The position numbers and the translations under genes are program-made. From assembly GCF_014696105.1 (NCBI RefSeq), contig NZ_JACJPO010000074.1:1-64000 (forward strand): DNA of 64,000 nucleotides, given 5' to 3'. Below, piece after piece: positions 41,650 through 50,415 of this stretch. Source of the stretch: Microcoleus sp. FACHB-1515. Its GTDB lineage: Bacteria > Cyanobacteriota > Cyanobacteriia > Elainellales > Elainellaceae. Each line of letters opens with the position of its first letter. Within the stretch, counting starts at the first letter, position 1. The notes beneath the pieces were generated by a model, which searched no databases, had not been told where the DNA came from, and worked only from the letters and a program-made list of their open reading frames with translations.

Positions 41650-41688
41650 CCGCAGGAAGAATTATTTGCTTCCTGCGGCTTGTTTTTT
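41650..41688 (+). terminator. Intrinsic terminator of hemB
   Basis: CCGCAGGAAG (41650-41659) pairs perfectly with CTTCCTGCGG (41669-41678) and is followed by CTTGTTTTTT. Because it lies between the in-frame GTG at 41644 and the ATG at 41707, it supports the later start for the next gene. Confidence 0.85.
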
Positions 41689-41706
41689 CAAGCGCAATTT
41701 CCAGCA

Positions 41707-42492
41707 ATGGCTCGTTTACTGACGCTGCTGACAGATTTTGGAACACGCGATAGCTATGTGGCCGCGATGAAAGGCGTGATCGCCCAGATCGATCGCACCC
41801 TCCAGTCGATCGACCTCACGCACGACATCGAACCCCAAGATGTTTACAGCGCTCGCTTTTGCCTGATGACCGCTTATCCGTACTTTCCGCCTGAAACCGT
41901 TCATGTTGCCGTTGTTGATCCGGGCGTAGGCAGTTCGCGGCGGGCGATCGCCGTTCAACTCGAAAACGGCTTCTTGGTCGCACCCGACAACGGACTGGTC
42001 AGCGGCGTTCTCAGTCAGTTTTCCGCTGTAGCGGCTGTGGAACTGACGAATTCCGCTTACTGGCGCGTTGCCAAAACAAGCTGCACTTTTCACGGACGCG
42101 ATATTTTTGCTCCGGTGGGTGCACATCTGGCGCGAGGCGTTCCCCTAGCCGAACTGGGAAACCCGATCGATCTCCACAGCCTGATCCAGCTTTCACTTCC
42201 GAATCCCGCATCCACAAAAGACGGTTGGACAGGCTGCATCCAGGCGATCGATCGCTTTGGCAATTTGATCACCAACATTCCCGCTGATGTTTTGCCGCCA
42301 CGCTGGTTCGTGTCGATCGCTCAAACCCGAATCGCTGGCAGCTTCACCTATGCCGATCGTCCGGTCGGAGAACTGCTTGCCCTCGTTGGCAGTCACGGCT
42401 TTGTCGAAATCGCGATCAACTGCGGCAGCGCTCAAGCCGCGTTGAAGTTGGCGATCGGTACGCCAATCAAAATCCAAAACGATATCCTGTAA
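41707..42492 (+). CDS. SAM hydrolase / hydroxide adenosyltransferase (DUF62)
   Basis: The 261-residue enzyme (ATG 41707) belongs to the fluorinase/DUF62 family. Members without the halide-loop insert hydrolyse S-adenosylmethionine to adenosine and methionine. Seen motifs: LLTDFGTRDSYVAAMKGVI with the substrate aspartate, IDLTHDIEPQDVYSARF, VHVAVVDPGVGSSRRAIAVQ, FVAPDNGL-type VAPDNGLVSG, and FHGRDIFAPVGAHLARGVP. The catalytic Asp/Arg/His set (Asp in LTDFG, Arg in SRRAI, His in FHGRD) is intact. It is the first of a same-strand run to dprA. Confidence 0.9.
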   Translation: MARLLTLLTDFGTRDSYVAAMKGVIAQIDRTLQSIDLTHDIEPQDVYSARFCLMTAYPYFPPETVHVAVVDPGVGSSRRAIAVQLENGFLVAPDNGLVSGVLSQFSAVAAVELTNSAYWRVAKTSCTFHGRDIFAPVGAHLARGVPLAELGNPIDLHSLIQLSLPNPASTKDGWTGCIQAIDRFGNLITNIPADVLPPRWFVSIAQTRIAGSFTYADRPVGELLALVGSHGFVEIAINCGSAQAALKLAIGTPIKIQNDIL

Positions 42493-42516
42493 ACAACACG
42501 CCGCAGCCGACTCGCC

Positions 42517-43158
42517 ATGACCAACGCCGAACCGACGATCGAAATCTATCAAGGCCAATTTGGAGAATTCACCATCACCCCAAGCGATCGCCAAGGCGTG
42601 ATTGTCTATCGGCTGAGTTTGTTTGTCGCTGCTGTGTGTTTTGCGATCGGCAGCGGATTTGTTTTGTGGAAAGGGGCAGCGATCGCGCCGCTCCTGACGC
42701 CGCTGTTTACCGTGTTTGCGATCGCGCTGGGTATCAGCCTGCTGACGATTCACATCTACATGGCCGCGCTGCATCGCACTTTGCAGGCATTTTGGCTGAT
42801 TGGCAGTTTGGCCGCTTTGGGCGTGGCGCATTTGTATCCTGAACCGTTCGCCGTGAGCGTTTACGCGCATCCACAGACGATTTGGGGCGTGGGCTTTATG
42901 TTTGCCGCGCTGAGCGGAATCTTCTTCAAGGAAGCGTTTTGCTTCGATCGCCTCGAAACCAAGCTGCTAACGCCGATCGTTCCGCTTTTGCTGCTCGGCC
43001 ATTTGTTTGGCGTGCTGTCGATCGACTGGGAGCGAATTTTGCTGATCGTCTGGTCGATCGCTTTCCTTATTTTCGCGGTACGCAAGCTGATTCAAGCTAT
43101 TCCACCGGACATTGGCGACAAAAGCGTGTTCGCCTACCTGAAGCAAGCGCGATCGTGA
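42517..43158 (+). CDS. DUF2301 family membrane protein
   Basis: The 213-residue integral membrane protein has about six helices: VYRLSLFVAAVCFAIGSGFV, LTPLFTVFAIALGISLLTIH, ALHRTLQAFWLIGSLAALGV, GFMFAALSGIFFKEAFCF and a C-terminal pair. The segment IFFKEAFCFDRLE is characteristic of DUF2301, a cyanobacterial family without assigned role. Its stop (GTGA) overlaps the GTG start of the transporter, so the two are translationally coupled. Confidence 0.85.
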   Translation: MTNAEPTIEIYQGQFGEFTITPSDRQGVIVYRLSLFVAAVCFAIGSGFVLWKGAAIAPLLTPLFTVFAIALGISLLTIHIYMAALHRTLQAFWLIGSLAALGVAHLYPEPFAVSVYAHPQTIWGVGFMFAALSGIFFKEAFCFDRLETKLLTPIVPLLLLGHLFGVLSIDWERILLIVWSIAFLIFAVRKLIQAIPPDIGDKSVFAYLKQARS

Positions 43159-44345
43159 CGCTGCTGCTGATTGGACAGTTCTTTGTCCTCGCGCTCAGCT
43201 ATATCGGAATTGGATTGGGCTATCTGCCCGGATTGCGCTTGAATCGAGCCGCAATCGCTTTTGTGGGAGCCGTCTTGCTGATCGGGCTGGGCATGGATCT
43301 GGAAACGGCATGGCAGGCGATCGATGCAAACACGATTTGTTTTCTGCTCGGCATGATGATCGTCAATGCCAATCTTGCATCTGCCGGAGTTTTCTCGCTG
43401 TCGCTGTCGGTTTTGCTGCAAATGACGCAAAGTCCGTTCGGGCTGATGGTTGTCTTATCGATCGCCAGCGGTGTTCTGTCCGCGTTTTTCCTGAATGACA
43501 CGCTGGTCATGGTATTTACGCCGCTGACTATCAGCCTGACGCAAACGCTGAATTTGTCGCCTGTTCCTTATCTGCTCGCGATCGCGGCGGCCACCAATAT
43601 CGGTTCAGTCGCCACGCTCAGCGGCAATCCGCAAAATATTTTGGTTGGTTCGTTTTCGGGCATTCACTATTTAGACTTTGCCCGATCGCTCACGCCAATT
43701 GCGATCGCTGGATTAGTTTTGCAAATCGGCTGGCTGTGGCTGCTGTATCCCGACGTGCGATCGATCGAGCCACTTGCCGTTCCCAAACTGCGCGTCCGCT
43801 TGTTCAAGCCGCTGCTGCTCAAAAGCCTCATCGTGACGGCAGGGCTGCTGGTGGCGTTTGTGGCAGGTGCACCGCTGGGTAAATCGGCACTGCTGGCGGC
43901 AACGCTGCTGCTGGTGACGCGCCGATTGCGATCGCAGCGATCGCTAGAGCGAGTGGACTGGAATTTGCTGCTGATGTTTTCCAGCTTGTTTGTGCTGACT
44001 CGCGCAACCGAGCAGCTTAATTTACTGCAAGGCTTGACGGACTGGGTGGCAAATTCGATCGGCTTGCTCAGCGTGACGGCAGTTCTGTCGAATTTGATCT
44101 CGAACGTGCCTGCTGTTTTGGTTTTGCACCCGCTGATTGCCGCCGAGAATTCATCAGAATGGTTAATGCTCGCCGCTGCATCCACATTAGCGGGTAATCT
44201 AACACTGTTGGGATCGATCGCAAACTTAATTGTGGTCGAAGCCGCTGCAACGCTCGGATATCAGCTCAGCTTTTGGGAACATCTACGATTCGGTCTGCCG
44301 CTGACTTTGTTAACGCTGGGATTCGCTTATTTTTGGCTGCGCTAG
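43155..44345 (+). CDS. Anion/arsenite-type transporter (ArsB/NhaD superfamily)
   Basis: Starting from the GTG at 43155, the 396-residue membrane protein has ten to eleven helices. Its two inverted-repeat halves show the ion-transporter hairpins: FFLNDTLVMVFTPLTISL and ATNIGSVATLSGNPQNILVG in the first half, and LSNLISNVPAVLVLHPLI and TLAGNLTLLGSIANLIVVEA in the second. These are hallmarks of the ArsB/NhaD and SLC13-like superfamily. The substrate cannot be read (arsenite, sodium/proton or dicarboxylate/sulfate). The long upstream frame to 42882 is a shadow of the DUF2301 gene. Confidence 0.87.
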   Translation: MTLLLIGQFFVLALSYIGIGLGYLPGLRLNRAAIAFVGAVLLIGLGMDLETAWQAIDANTICFLLGMMIVNANLASAGVFSLSLSVLLQMTQSPFGLMVVLSIASGVLSAFFLNDTLVMVFTPLTISLTQTLNLSPVPYLLAIAAATNIGSVATLSGNPQNILVGSFSGIHYLDFARSLTPIAIAGLVLQIGWLWLLYPDVRSIEPLAVPKLRVRLFKPLLLKSLIVTAGLLVAFVAGAPLGKSALLAATLLLVTRRLRSQRSLERVDWNLLLMFSSLFVLTRATEQLNLLQGLTDWVANSIGLLSVTAVLSNLISNVPAVLVLHPLIAAENSSEWLMLAAASTLAGNLTLLGSIANLIVVEAAATLGYQLSFWEHLRFGLPLTLLTLGFAYFWLR

Positions 44346-44390
44346 CGGCTCGATCGAGTTTGATTTCTTCATTTGTTCGACGGTGCAACG

Positions 44391-45515
44391 ATGTCAAAAG
44401 AACGTGCATTTTGGCTGGCGTGGTCGCGCATCTCCGGAATGGGAGCCATTTCACAAAAGCGGCTCTATCAGCATTTTGGTAGCCTCGAAGCTGCCTGGGA
44501 AGCGGATGTCAACGAACTCGCGCAGGTCGAGGGCATCGGCGAAATGACGGCAACGCTGCTGGTGAGCGATCGATCGCACCTCAACCCGACGCAGCTTTTG
44601 CGCCAGCACGAGCAGGACAATCCCAAATTCTGGACGCCTGCCGATCCCGACTATCCGCGCTTGCTGCTGGAAATTCCTGATCCCCCTCCGCTGCTGTACT
44701 ACCGAGGCGAAGTGCAGCGATCGGAAAATATTGGGGAAACGCCATGCATTGCGATCGTTGGGACGCGCGATCCGTCTGATTATGGCCGCCGCTGGACTCA
44801 AAAAATTAGCGCGGCGCTTGCCCGTGAAGGGTTCACCGTTGTTTCTGGCTTGGCGGCAGGTGTAGATACCGAGGCGCATCTCACCTGCTTACGCACCGGA
44901 GGAAGAACGATCGCCGTGCTGGGAACCGGAGTCGATCTGGTTTATCCCTGGTCGAATCGGGCACTCGCAAGAGAAATCGCGGAGCGCGGCTTGATGCTGA
45001 GCGAATATCCCGCCGGAACGCAGCCCGATCGCGTCCACTTTCCCCGCCGCAACCGAATCATCGCTGGACTTTGCCGCGCCGTTCTTGTCCTGGAAGCGCC
45101 GCACAAATCGGGCGCACTGATCACCGCTCGACTTGCCAACGACTACTGCCGCGATGTTTATGCTTTGCCTGGATCGCTCGACAGTCCTCGATCGAAAGGC
45201 TGTCTAGAACTGCTCAATCACGGCGCTCATGTGATTCTTGGTGAAGGTCATTTGATGGAGCTTTTGGGCGCAATGCCGCATATTCAGCTTGTGCATTCAA
45301 CGCCCAAACAGCTTGGCTTGCTGCCGCCAGATGCGATCGATCTTGACCCGGAACTGGAGCAGGTTTTGCAGGCCGTAACGCTGGAGCCTGTTGCGCTCGA
45401 TCGAATTGTGCAGCAGGTCGATCTGGCAACCGGAGCCGTTCTGAGTGCTCTGTCGCAGCTAGAAATCTTAGGACTTGTCGCTGCCCTGCCCGGAACGCGC
45501 TATCAGCGCTGTTGA
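44391..45515 (+). CDS. dprA: DNA-processing protein DprA
   Basis: DprA loads RecA on incoming single-stranded DNA during natural transformation. The 374-residue protein (ATG 44391, MSKERAFWLAWSRISGMG) has an N-terminal helix-hairpin-helix/SAM-like domain (GSLEAAWEADVNELAQVEGI). The Rossmann-like core follows (CIAIVGTRDPSDYGRRWTQ, FTVVSGLAAGVDTEAH, FPRRNRIIAGLCRAVLVLEA, GALITARLANDY), and a winged-helix end (LEPVALDRIVQQVDLATGAV). The wing fold is usual for cyanobacterial DprA. Competence genes are not adjacent. Confidence 0.95.
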   Translation: MSKERAFWLAWSRISGMGAISQKRLYQHFGSLEAAWEADVNELAQVEGIGEMTATLLVSDRSHLNPTQLLRQHEQDNPKFWTPADPDYPRLLLEIPDPPPLLYYRGEVQRSENIGETPCIAIVGTRDPSDYGRRWTQKISAALAREGFTVVSGLAAGVDTEAHLTCLRTGGRTIAVLGTGVDLVYPWSNRALAREIAERGLMLSEYPAGTQPDRVHFPRRNRIIAGLCRAVLVLEAPHKSGALITARLANDYCRDVYALPGSLDSPRSKGCLELLNHGAHVILGEGHLMELLGAMPHIQLVHSTPKQLGLLPPDAIDLDPELEQVLQAVTLEPVALDRIVQQVDLATGAVLSALSQLEILGLVAALPGTRYQRC

Positions 45516-45594
45516 GTTCCGCTTTGCGATAGATGATCGTCCTGCCCTGCCGACGCAATCTAGAAATAGAATTGTCAAAAGCCGCAGGAGGGCT

Positions 45595-45822
45595 ATGTTT
45601 TTACAGGATAAAGAAACTGGAACGATGGTCGAGGTGCTAGACCCGGAAGCGCTGTTTAGCCCGACCGAAACTGAGGTTCCAGGACGGACGCAAGCAGGTC
45701 AAGAAGAGCAAGACCCCGAAAAGTTTGCCAAGGCCAATCTGAAATTCCCCTCGGGTGAAGAACTGCCGCGCTGCTGGGTGGATGCTGACTACCGCAACGC
45801 TGATGCACCTGCACCCGCCTAA
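45595..45822 (+). CDS. Small conserved acidic protein
   Basis: The 75-residue product starts at ATG 45595 with GGAGG six to seven bases upstream; the longer frame (45475) overlaps dprA and is not needed. It reads MFLQDKETGTMVEVLDPEAL, then EVPGRTQAGQEEQDPEKFAK, and ends with LPRCWVDADYRNAD. Similar short proteins occur after dprA-like genes in cyanobacteria as far as I recall, but no function is assigned. It is acidic, soluble and probably partly disordered. Confidence 0.75.
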   Translation: MFLQDKETGTMVEVLDPEALFSPTETEVPGRTQAGQEEQDPEKFAKANLKFPSGEELPRCWVDADYRNADAPAPA

Positions 45823-45885
45823 TCAGAGGCGATCGCTGCCAAGCAGCAAGAGCCATTCTGATCGAGTGTGTTTTGACAGGCAAAG

Positions 45886-45960
45886 ATCCTCCCCCGCCCT
45901 CCTTATTAAGGAGGGAGTCGCCCTCAAAGTCCCCCTTCTCAAGGGGGATTTAGGGGATCG
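45886..45960. repeat. Dispersed C-rich/G-rich hairpin repeat
   Basis: GATCCTCCCCCGCCCTCCTT, a short AAGGAGGGA return, then CCCTCAAAGTCCCCCTTCTC and AAGGGGGATTTAGGGG. It is near-identical to 40085-40142 over the right half. The 187 bases between 45823 and 46009 hold nothing else. Confidence 0.75.
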
Positions 45961-46009
45961 AAGCACAAGCAATCCACCGTTCCGGAACTTTTAGAGCGCG
46001 CCCTAGAAT

Positions 46010-46813
46010 TCATGAACGTGGATAAGTTTGCAGCAGTTGCATCAGTCGCGATCGATCGAAGCTGCGGGGGTCAAGGCGCGTTCCCGATCGATCGACGGCT
46101 TGATGCGTGGTGATTCGATCGTTCGGCACACGAGTTTGAGCGATCAGCCAAGCTAGCGATCGATACTGCGCGTCGGTGTAGCCACTGTGCGATCGCTGAT
46201 TGCCGCGACCATCCGGAGGTGTTTCAAGCGAAGTGTGATAGGCGAAATTGTTGACCGAGGGCGGAAAGCCTGCCAGTAGCCGAACGGTTTCCGCACCGTT
46301 CGCACCGACAAAGACTGAGTTTCCGGCTCCGAACGCTCGCATTTCGGGCGGCACAAGATAAACGATTGTGCCGTCGCGCCGAATCAAACTGTGATAGCTG
46401 ACCTGATCGGCGTCGTTTGGGTGCGGCGTTTGAAAGGTATTGATCGCGCTTTGGGCGGAACCGACGGTTTCATGCATGACCACAATCAGCGCATTGTTGA
46501 CTGGATTGCCGTTGATGTCGGTGGCAAATCGCGGGCCATAGTTGGATGGATCAACCAGTGCTCGTTCTTGACGTGGAGCAGGAAGCGGCGACTGAGCGGC
46601 GGCAGGTGGAGTCGTTTGTTTGGGTTGTGAGAGAACCGGGATGTGGGTCGGCCAGCTTTGCTGATCCGGCACGGATCGCGCCAGTCCGCTATAAAGCTGG
46701 CTTGCGCCTGTTTTGTTTGCAAAAAACACTATGGCTAGCGCTGCAACCGAGAGAATTACCATTCGCCCAATGCCGCTATTGAGCTTTGTAAACGACCACC
46801 ATCGACTCCGCAT
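46010..46813 (-). CDS. N-acetylmuramoyl-L-alanine amidase (Amidase_2/PGRP fold)
   Basis: The product cleaves the amide link between muramic acid and peptide stems in peptidoglycan. The start is placed at ATG 46813 (MRSRWWSFTKLNSGIGRMV), giving 267 residues; the frame runs further upstream to 46951. A signal-anchor helix (MVILSVAALAIVFFANKTG, about 18-36) and a Pro/Gln linker precede the amidase domain. Zinc ligands are His in VVMHETVG and His in ITTHQAVD, with VSYHSLIRRDGTIVYLVP, FGAGNSVF and NFAYHTSLETPPDG. A distal Asp of the second site (RLDPRSFD) is present. It probably works in the periplasm. Confidence 0.87.
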   Translation of the reverse strand: MRSRWWSFTKLNSGIGRMVILSVAALAIVFFANKTGASQLYSGLARSVPDQQSWPTHIPVLSQPKQTTPPAAAQSPLPAPRQERALVDPSNYGPRFATDINGNPVNNALIVVMHETVGSAQSAINTFQTPHPNDADQVSYHSLIRRDGTIVYLVPPEMRAFGAGNSVFVGANGAETVRLLAGFPPSVNNFAYHTSLETPPDGRGNQRSHSGYTDAQYRSLAWLIAQTRVPNDRITTHQAVDRSGTRLDPRSFDRSRLMQLLQTYPRS

Positions 46814-47013
46814 ACTCGTCGCCCAAAGATTGAGATTTGTTGAGATGCCAGAATTATAACCTCGCAAAATCCGTGTGGCGATCGCGTCTGGAAAGCGTGA
46901 CAAATGGCACAAGCAGCAATCGATCGCCAAAATCCGCAGCCGAGAATACAAAAGCCGTCCGTCTAAAGGTTAAGATCTTTGATCGAACTGAACATCTTCT
47001 CTCAACCGTAGTA

Positions 47014-47997
47014 ATGGCAGAAACCCTTTTGTTTAACGCTTTGCGCGAAGCGATCGATGAAGAAATGGCGCGTGACTCTTCGGTGTTTGTGCTGGGGGAA
47101 GATGTCGGTCACTACGGCGGCTCCTACAAAGTCACCAAAGATTTGTACAAAAAGTACGGTGAACTGCGCGTTCTGGACACGCCGATCGCCGAAAACAGCT
47201 TTACTGGAATGGCCGTCGGAGCCGCAATGCTCGGTTTACGTCCGATTATCGAAGGCATGAACATGGGCTTTTTGCTGCTCGCCTTCAACCAAATCGCTAA
47301 CAACGCCGGAATGTTGCGCTACACATCGGGCGGCAACTTCAAAATTCCAATGGTGATTCGTGGCCCCGGTGGAGTCGGGCGACAGTTGGGCGCAGAACAC
47401 TCGCAGCGGCTCGAAGCCTATTTTCAAGGCGTTCCCGGCTTGAAGCTTGTCGCCTGCTCCACGCCCTACAATGCCAAAGGACTGCTTAAATCCGCAATTC
47501 GCGACAACAATCCGGTTTTGTTCTTCGAGCATGTCTTGCTCTACAACCTGAAAGAAGATTTGCCCGAAGAAGAATATCTCGTGCCGCTGGACAAAGCCGA
47601 AGTGGTGCGATCGGGCAAAGATGTCACAATTCTCACTTACTCACGGATGCGGCATCACGTCATGCAGGCGGTCAAACCGCTGGAGCAGCAAGGCTTTGAT
47701 CCCGAAGTGATCGACCTGATTTCCCTCAAGCCGCTGGACTTTGAGACGATCGGCGCATCGATTCGCAAAACGCATCGCGTCATCATCGTCGAGGAATGCA
47801 TGAAATCCGGCGGCATCGGCGCAGAACTGACCGCCTCGATCAACGATCGCCTCTTCGATGAACTCGATGCGCCCGTCCTCCGCCTCGCCTCGCAAGATAT
47901 TCCCACGCCCTACAACGGCAAACTGGAAAATCTGACGATCGTGCAGCCGCAGCAAATTATTGAAGCGGTCGAAAAAATGGTCAGCCTGCGCGTTTAG
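47014..47997 (+). CDS. pdhB: Pyruvate dehydrogenase E1 component, beta subunit
   Basis: PdhB, with PdhA, forms the thiamine-diphosphate E1 enzyme that feeds pyruvate carbon to acetyl-CoA. The 327-residue protein (ATG 47014, [20 protein letters not shown]) shows [19 protein letters not shown], the ThDP-contacting [21 protein letters not shown]-type [19 protein letters not shown], and [20 protein letters not shown]. The C-terminal domain has [17 protein letters not shown]. The upstream frame to 46837 adds no family sequence. pdhA is not nearby. A bidirectional terminator follows. Confidence 0.95.
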   Translation: MAETLLFNALREAIDEEMARDSSVFVLGEDVGHYGGSYKVTKDLYKKYGELRVLDTPIAENSFTGMAVGAAMLGLRPIIEGMNMGFLLLAFNQIANNAGMLRYTSGGNFKIPMVIRGPGGVGRQLGAEHSQRLEAYFQGVPGLKLVACSTPYNAKGLLKSAIRDNNPVLFFEHVLLYNLKEDLPEEEYLVPLDKAEVVRSGKDVTILTYSRMRHHVMQAVKPLEQQGFDPEVIDLISLKPLDFETIGASIRKTHRVIIVEECMKSGGIGAELTASINDRLFDELDAPVLRLASQDIPTPYNGKLENLTIVQPQQIIEAVEKMVSLRV

Positions 47998-48015
47998 GCT
48001 GGTCAATTTGAAATG

Positions 48016-48053
48016 AAATCCGGCGTTCAGGAAATGAATTGAACGCCGGATTT
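48016..48053. terminator. Bidirectional terminator between pdhB and speA
   Basis: AAATCCGGCGTTC (48016-48028) pairs perfectly with GAACGCCGGATTT (48041-48053) over a 12-base loop, then TTTGC. A perfect 13-base stem between two convergent genes. Confidence 0.88.
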
Positions 48054-48062
48054 TTGCTGCGG

Positions 48063-50024
48063 TTAATCGTCGTTGGAGAGGTAGGTGTAGCGGCGGAGCG
48101 ATCGTTCGTAATTCTGCAACAGCAGTTGCGCTTCCGGCAGCTTAATTTGCTTATCCTGCAAGGCTTGCTCGGTCTGACGGCGCATCTGCTCGATTAGATC
48201 TTCCGCGTCGTACTGCACATAGCTCAGCACCTCGGTCATCGTGTCGCCCTTCACGACATGCTCGATCTGATAGCCCTTCGGCGTCAGCTTGATGTGAACG
48301 GTATTCGTATCGCCAAACAGATTGTGCAGATTGCCCATCGTTTCCTGATATGCGCCGCACAGAAAGAGGCCAAGATAGTAGGGTTCGTGGGACTGCTTCA
48401 GCGGATGGAGTTCCAGCACCGATTTCACATCGCGCAGATCAATGAACTGATCGATTTTGCCGTCGCTGTCGCAGGTCAAATCCGCGAGTGTACCGCGCTC
48501 GGTTGGTTCTTCGTCGAGTCGGTGGATGGGCATGATCGGGAAAAGTTGATCGATCGCCCAGCTATCCGGTGCAGACTGAAATACCGACAGATTAATGTAG
48601 TAGATCGAGGCCATGATCTTTTCAAGATCTTCCAAGTCGTCCGGCACATAGTCCTGCTGACGAGCGATCGCCAAAATCTTTCGACAGCAAGCCCAATACA
48701 GCCGTTCGGCTCTCGCACGTTCGACCAAACTTAGATAGCCGAAATTAAACAGGCTGAGCGCTTCTTCCTTGAACTGCGTGGCGTCGTGAAACGCTTCCTG
48801 ATAATTTTCGGAATCGATCGATCCATAGGTTTCTGACAGATTGCGGATGATCAAATGCTCTTTTTCTTGCAGCGGTTCGGGCACTTCAGACGGCACTTCG
48901 CTCGTTCCCAAAACGTCGAAAATCAAGACGGACTGATGCGCGGCGAGGGCAGTGCCGCTTTCGCTGACGATCGTGGGCGCATCGACCTGACGTTCTTCGC
49001 AGGCTTCTTTGATCTCGGCCACGATGTCGTAGGCGTAGTTCTGCATACTGTAGTTTTTCGAGGCGTGAAAGTTCGTCTTGGAGCCGTCATAATCGACCGC
49101 CAAGCCGCCGCCCACGTCGAGGAATTTCATGTTCGCACCGAGTTTCGCCAGTTCCACGTAAATTTGGCTGGCTTCGCGAATCGCGTCTTTGATCACGCCG
49201 ATCGCGCAAATTTGCGTGCCGATGTGATAGTGCAAAAGCTGAAGCGAATCGAGCAATTTGGCTGCTCTCAGGCGATCGACCGCATGAATAATTTCAGGAA
49301 TCGTCAGGCCGAACTTGGCGCGATCGCCTGCCGATGTGCCCCAGCGTCCGGTTCCCTTGCTGCTCAGCTTCGCCCGAACGCCCAAAATCGGCTGAATGTC
49401 GAGCTTTTGGCTGGCCGCAATTACCAGATCGACTTCTTCAATCTGCTCCAGCACGATAATCGGCGTATGGCCGAGCCGCTGCGCCAGCATTGCCGTTTCG
49501 ATATATTCTCGGTCTTTGTAGCCGTTGCAAACCAGCAGAGCGTCGGGCGTTCTCAGCGTGGCAAGCGCAATCAGCAACTCCGGCTTCGATCCGGCTTCGA
49601 GTCCGAACTGATGCGGCTTGCCAAAGCGCACCAAATCTTCGACCAGATGCCGCTGCTGATTCGTCTTGACGGGAAACACGCCGCGATACACGCCCGGATA
49701 GCTATAGCGCGTGATGGCGCGGCTGAAGCAGGCATTCAAGCGCTCTAGACGATTTTCAAGAATGTCAGAAAAGCGAATCAGCAGGGGCAAATTCAAATTG
49801 CGCTGCCGCAGGGCGTTCACCAGTTCAAACAAATCGATCGAGCCGCCGCGATCGCCCTGCGGAGAAACCGTCACGTGCCCAGCCGCGTTAATCGAAAAGT
49901 ACGGCTCACCCCAACCGTTAATCCGATAGAGTTCTTCGCTTTGCTCGATCGTCCAGTTTGACCTAGGTTCGGGCGATCGAACTAGCCCGTTTTGTGCCTG
50001 CACTGCTGCACCGCTTTTTTCCAT
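48063..50024 (-). CDS. speA: Biosynthetic arginine decarboxylase
   Basis: SpeA makes agmatine from arginine, the entry to polyamines, with PLP. The start is ATG 50024 (MEKSGAAVQ, GAGG about ten bases upstream), giving 653 residues; a TTG five codons earlier is possible. The PLP lysine is in GVFPVKTNQQRHLVEDLV, followed by FGLEAGSKPELLIAL. Other motifs: LHYHIGTQICAIGVIKDAIR, FLDVGGGLAVDYDGS, and IVSESGTALAAHQSVLIFDV. Its length is normal for the large type. A separate fragment equal to its N-terminal region lies at 51741-51820, suggesting a lost second copy. Confidence 0.95.
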   Translation of the reverse strand: MEKSGAAVQAQNGLVRSPEPRSNWTIEQSEELYRINGWGEPYFSINAAGHVTVSPQGDRGGSIDLFELVNALRQRNLNLPLLIRFSDILENRLERLNACFSRAITRYSYPGVYRGVFPVKTNQQRHLVEDLVRFGKPHQFGLEAGSKPELLIALATLRTPDALLVCNGYKDREYIETAMLAQRLGHTPIIVLEQIEEVDLVIAASQKLDIQPILGVRAKLSSKGTGRWGTSAGDRAKFGLTIPEIIHAVDRLRAAKLLDSLQLLHYHIGTQICAIGVIKDAIREASQIYVELAKLGANMKFLDVGGGLAVDYDGSKTNFHASKNYSMQNYAYDIVAEIKEACEERQVDAPTIVSESGTALAAHQSVLIFDVLGTSEVPSEVPEPLQEKEHLIIRNLSETYGSIDSENYQEAFHDATQFKEEALSLFNFGYLSLVERARAERLYWACCRKILAIARQQDYVPDDLEDLEKIMASIYYINLSVFQSAPDSWAIDQLFPIMPIHRLDEEPTERGTLADLTCDSDGKIDQFIDLRDVKSVLELHPLKQSHEPYYLGLFLCGAYQETMGNLHNLFGDTNTVHIKLTPKGYQIEHVVKGDTMTEVLSYVQYDAEDLIEQMRRQTEQALQDKQIKLPEAQLLLQNYERSLRRYTYLSNDD

Positions 50025-50140
50025 CAAGAGTTGCCTCAAAAAACTTTACAAGACGACTAGTCTAGCGGAATCTTGAGGGATTTGCAGGAGCTTTCAGGTT
50101 AAGGATAGGTGAAGGACGATCGCTTGAGTTTCTTCAAGAG

Positions 50141-50377
50141 CTACCAAGAATGAGCAGCAAGCATCGCATTGATATGAGTAAGAATGCGATCTAGCTCTGC
50201 GATCGCGTCAAGTTCAGCAACTTCATCTACATTTAACTGGTTAGCCTTTTTCTTCTCCAAAAGACTCTCCATCCGAAGCTGAAGAGAGTCGCTGAACTTA
50301 AACAAATTTCACTCACCAACTTTCTCAAGCTGAATTTCATGAATCATTGATGATGGTGCATTGAGAATTGCAATCAT
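50141..50377 (-). pseudogene. Small gene broken by an in-frame stop
   Basis: From ATG 50377, behind GAGG about nine bases upstream, 22 codons (MIAILNAPSSMIHEIQLEKV...) run to a TGA at 50309-50311. The same frame then continues NLFKFSDSLQLRMESLLEKK, KANQLNVDEVAELDAIAELD and RILTHINAMLAAHSW to the TAG at 50141-50143. The second half, LRMESLLEKKKANQL-x-EVAELDAI-ELDRI-TH-NA, matches a small cyanobacterial helical family that often accompanies toxin-like or Uma2-type genes. Unless the downstream ATG at about 50270 is used, it is dead. Confidence 0.6.
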
Positions 50378-50415
50378 TTTTACCTCATATATTTGGCTCT
50401 AGGGAAGCATGGTAG

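Noticed and set aside
42882-43154. Extended N-terminus of the transporter
   Set aside because: It is the shadow of DUF2301 coding sequence; the GTG at 43155 in a GTGA overlap is the natural start.
48855-49748. Forward 297-codon open frame across speA
   Set aside because: Antisense shadow of the well-conserved speA gene.
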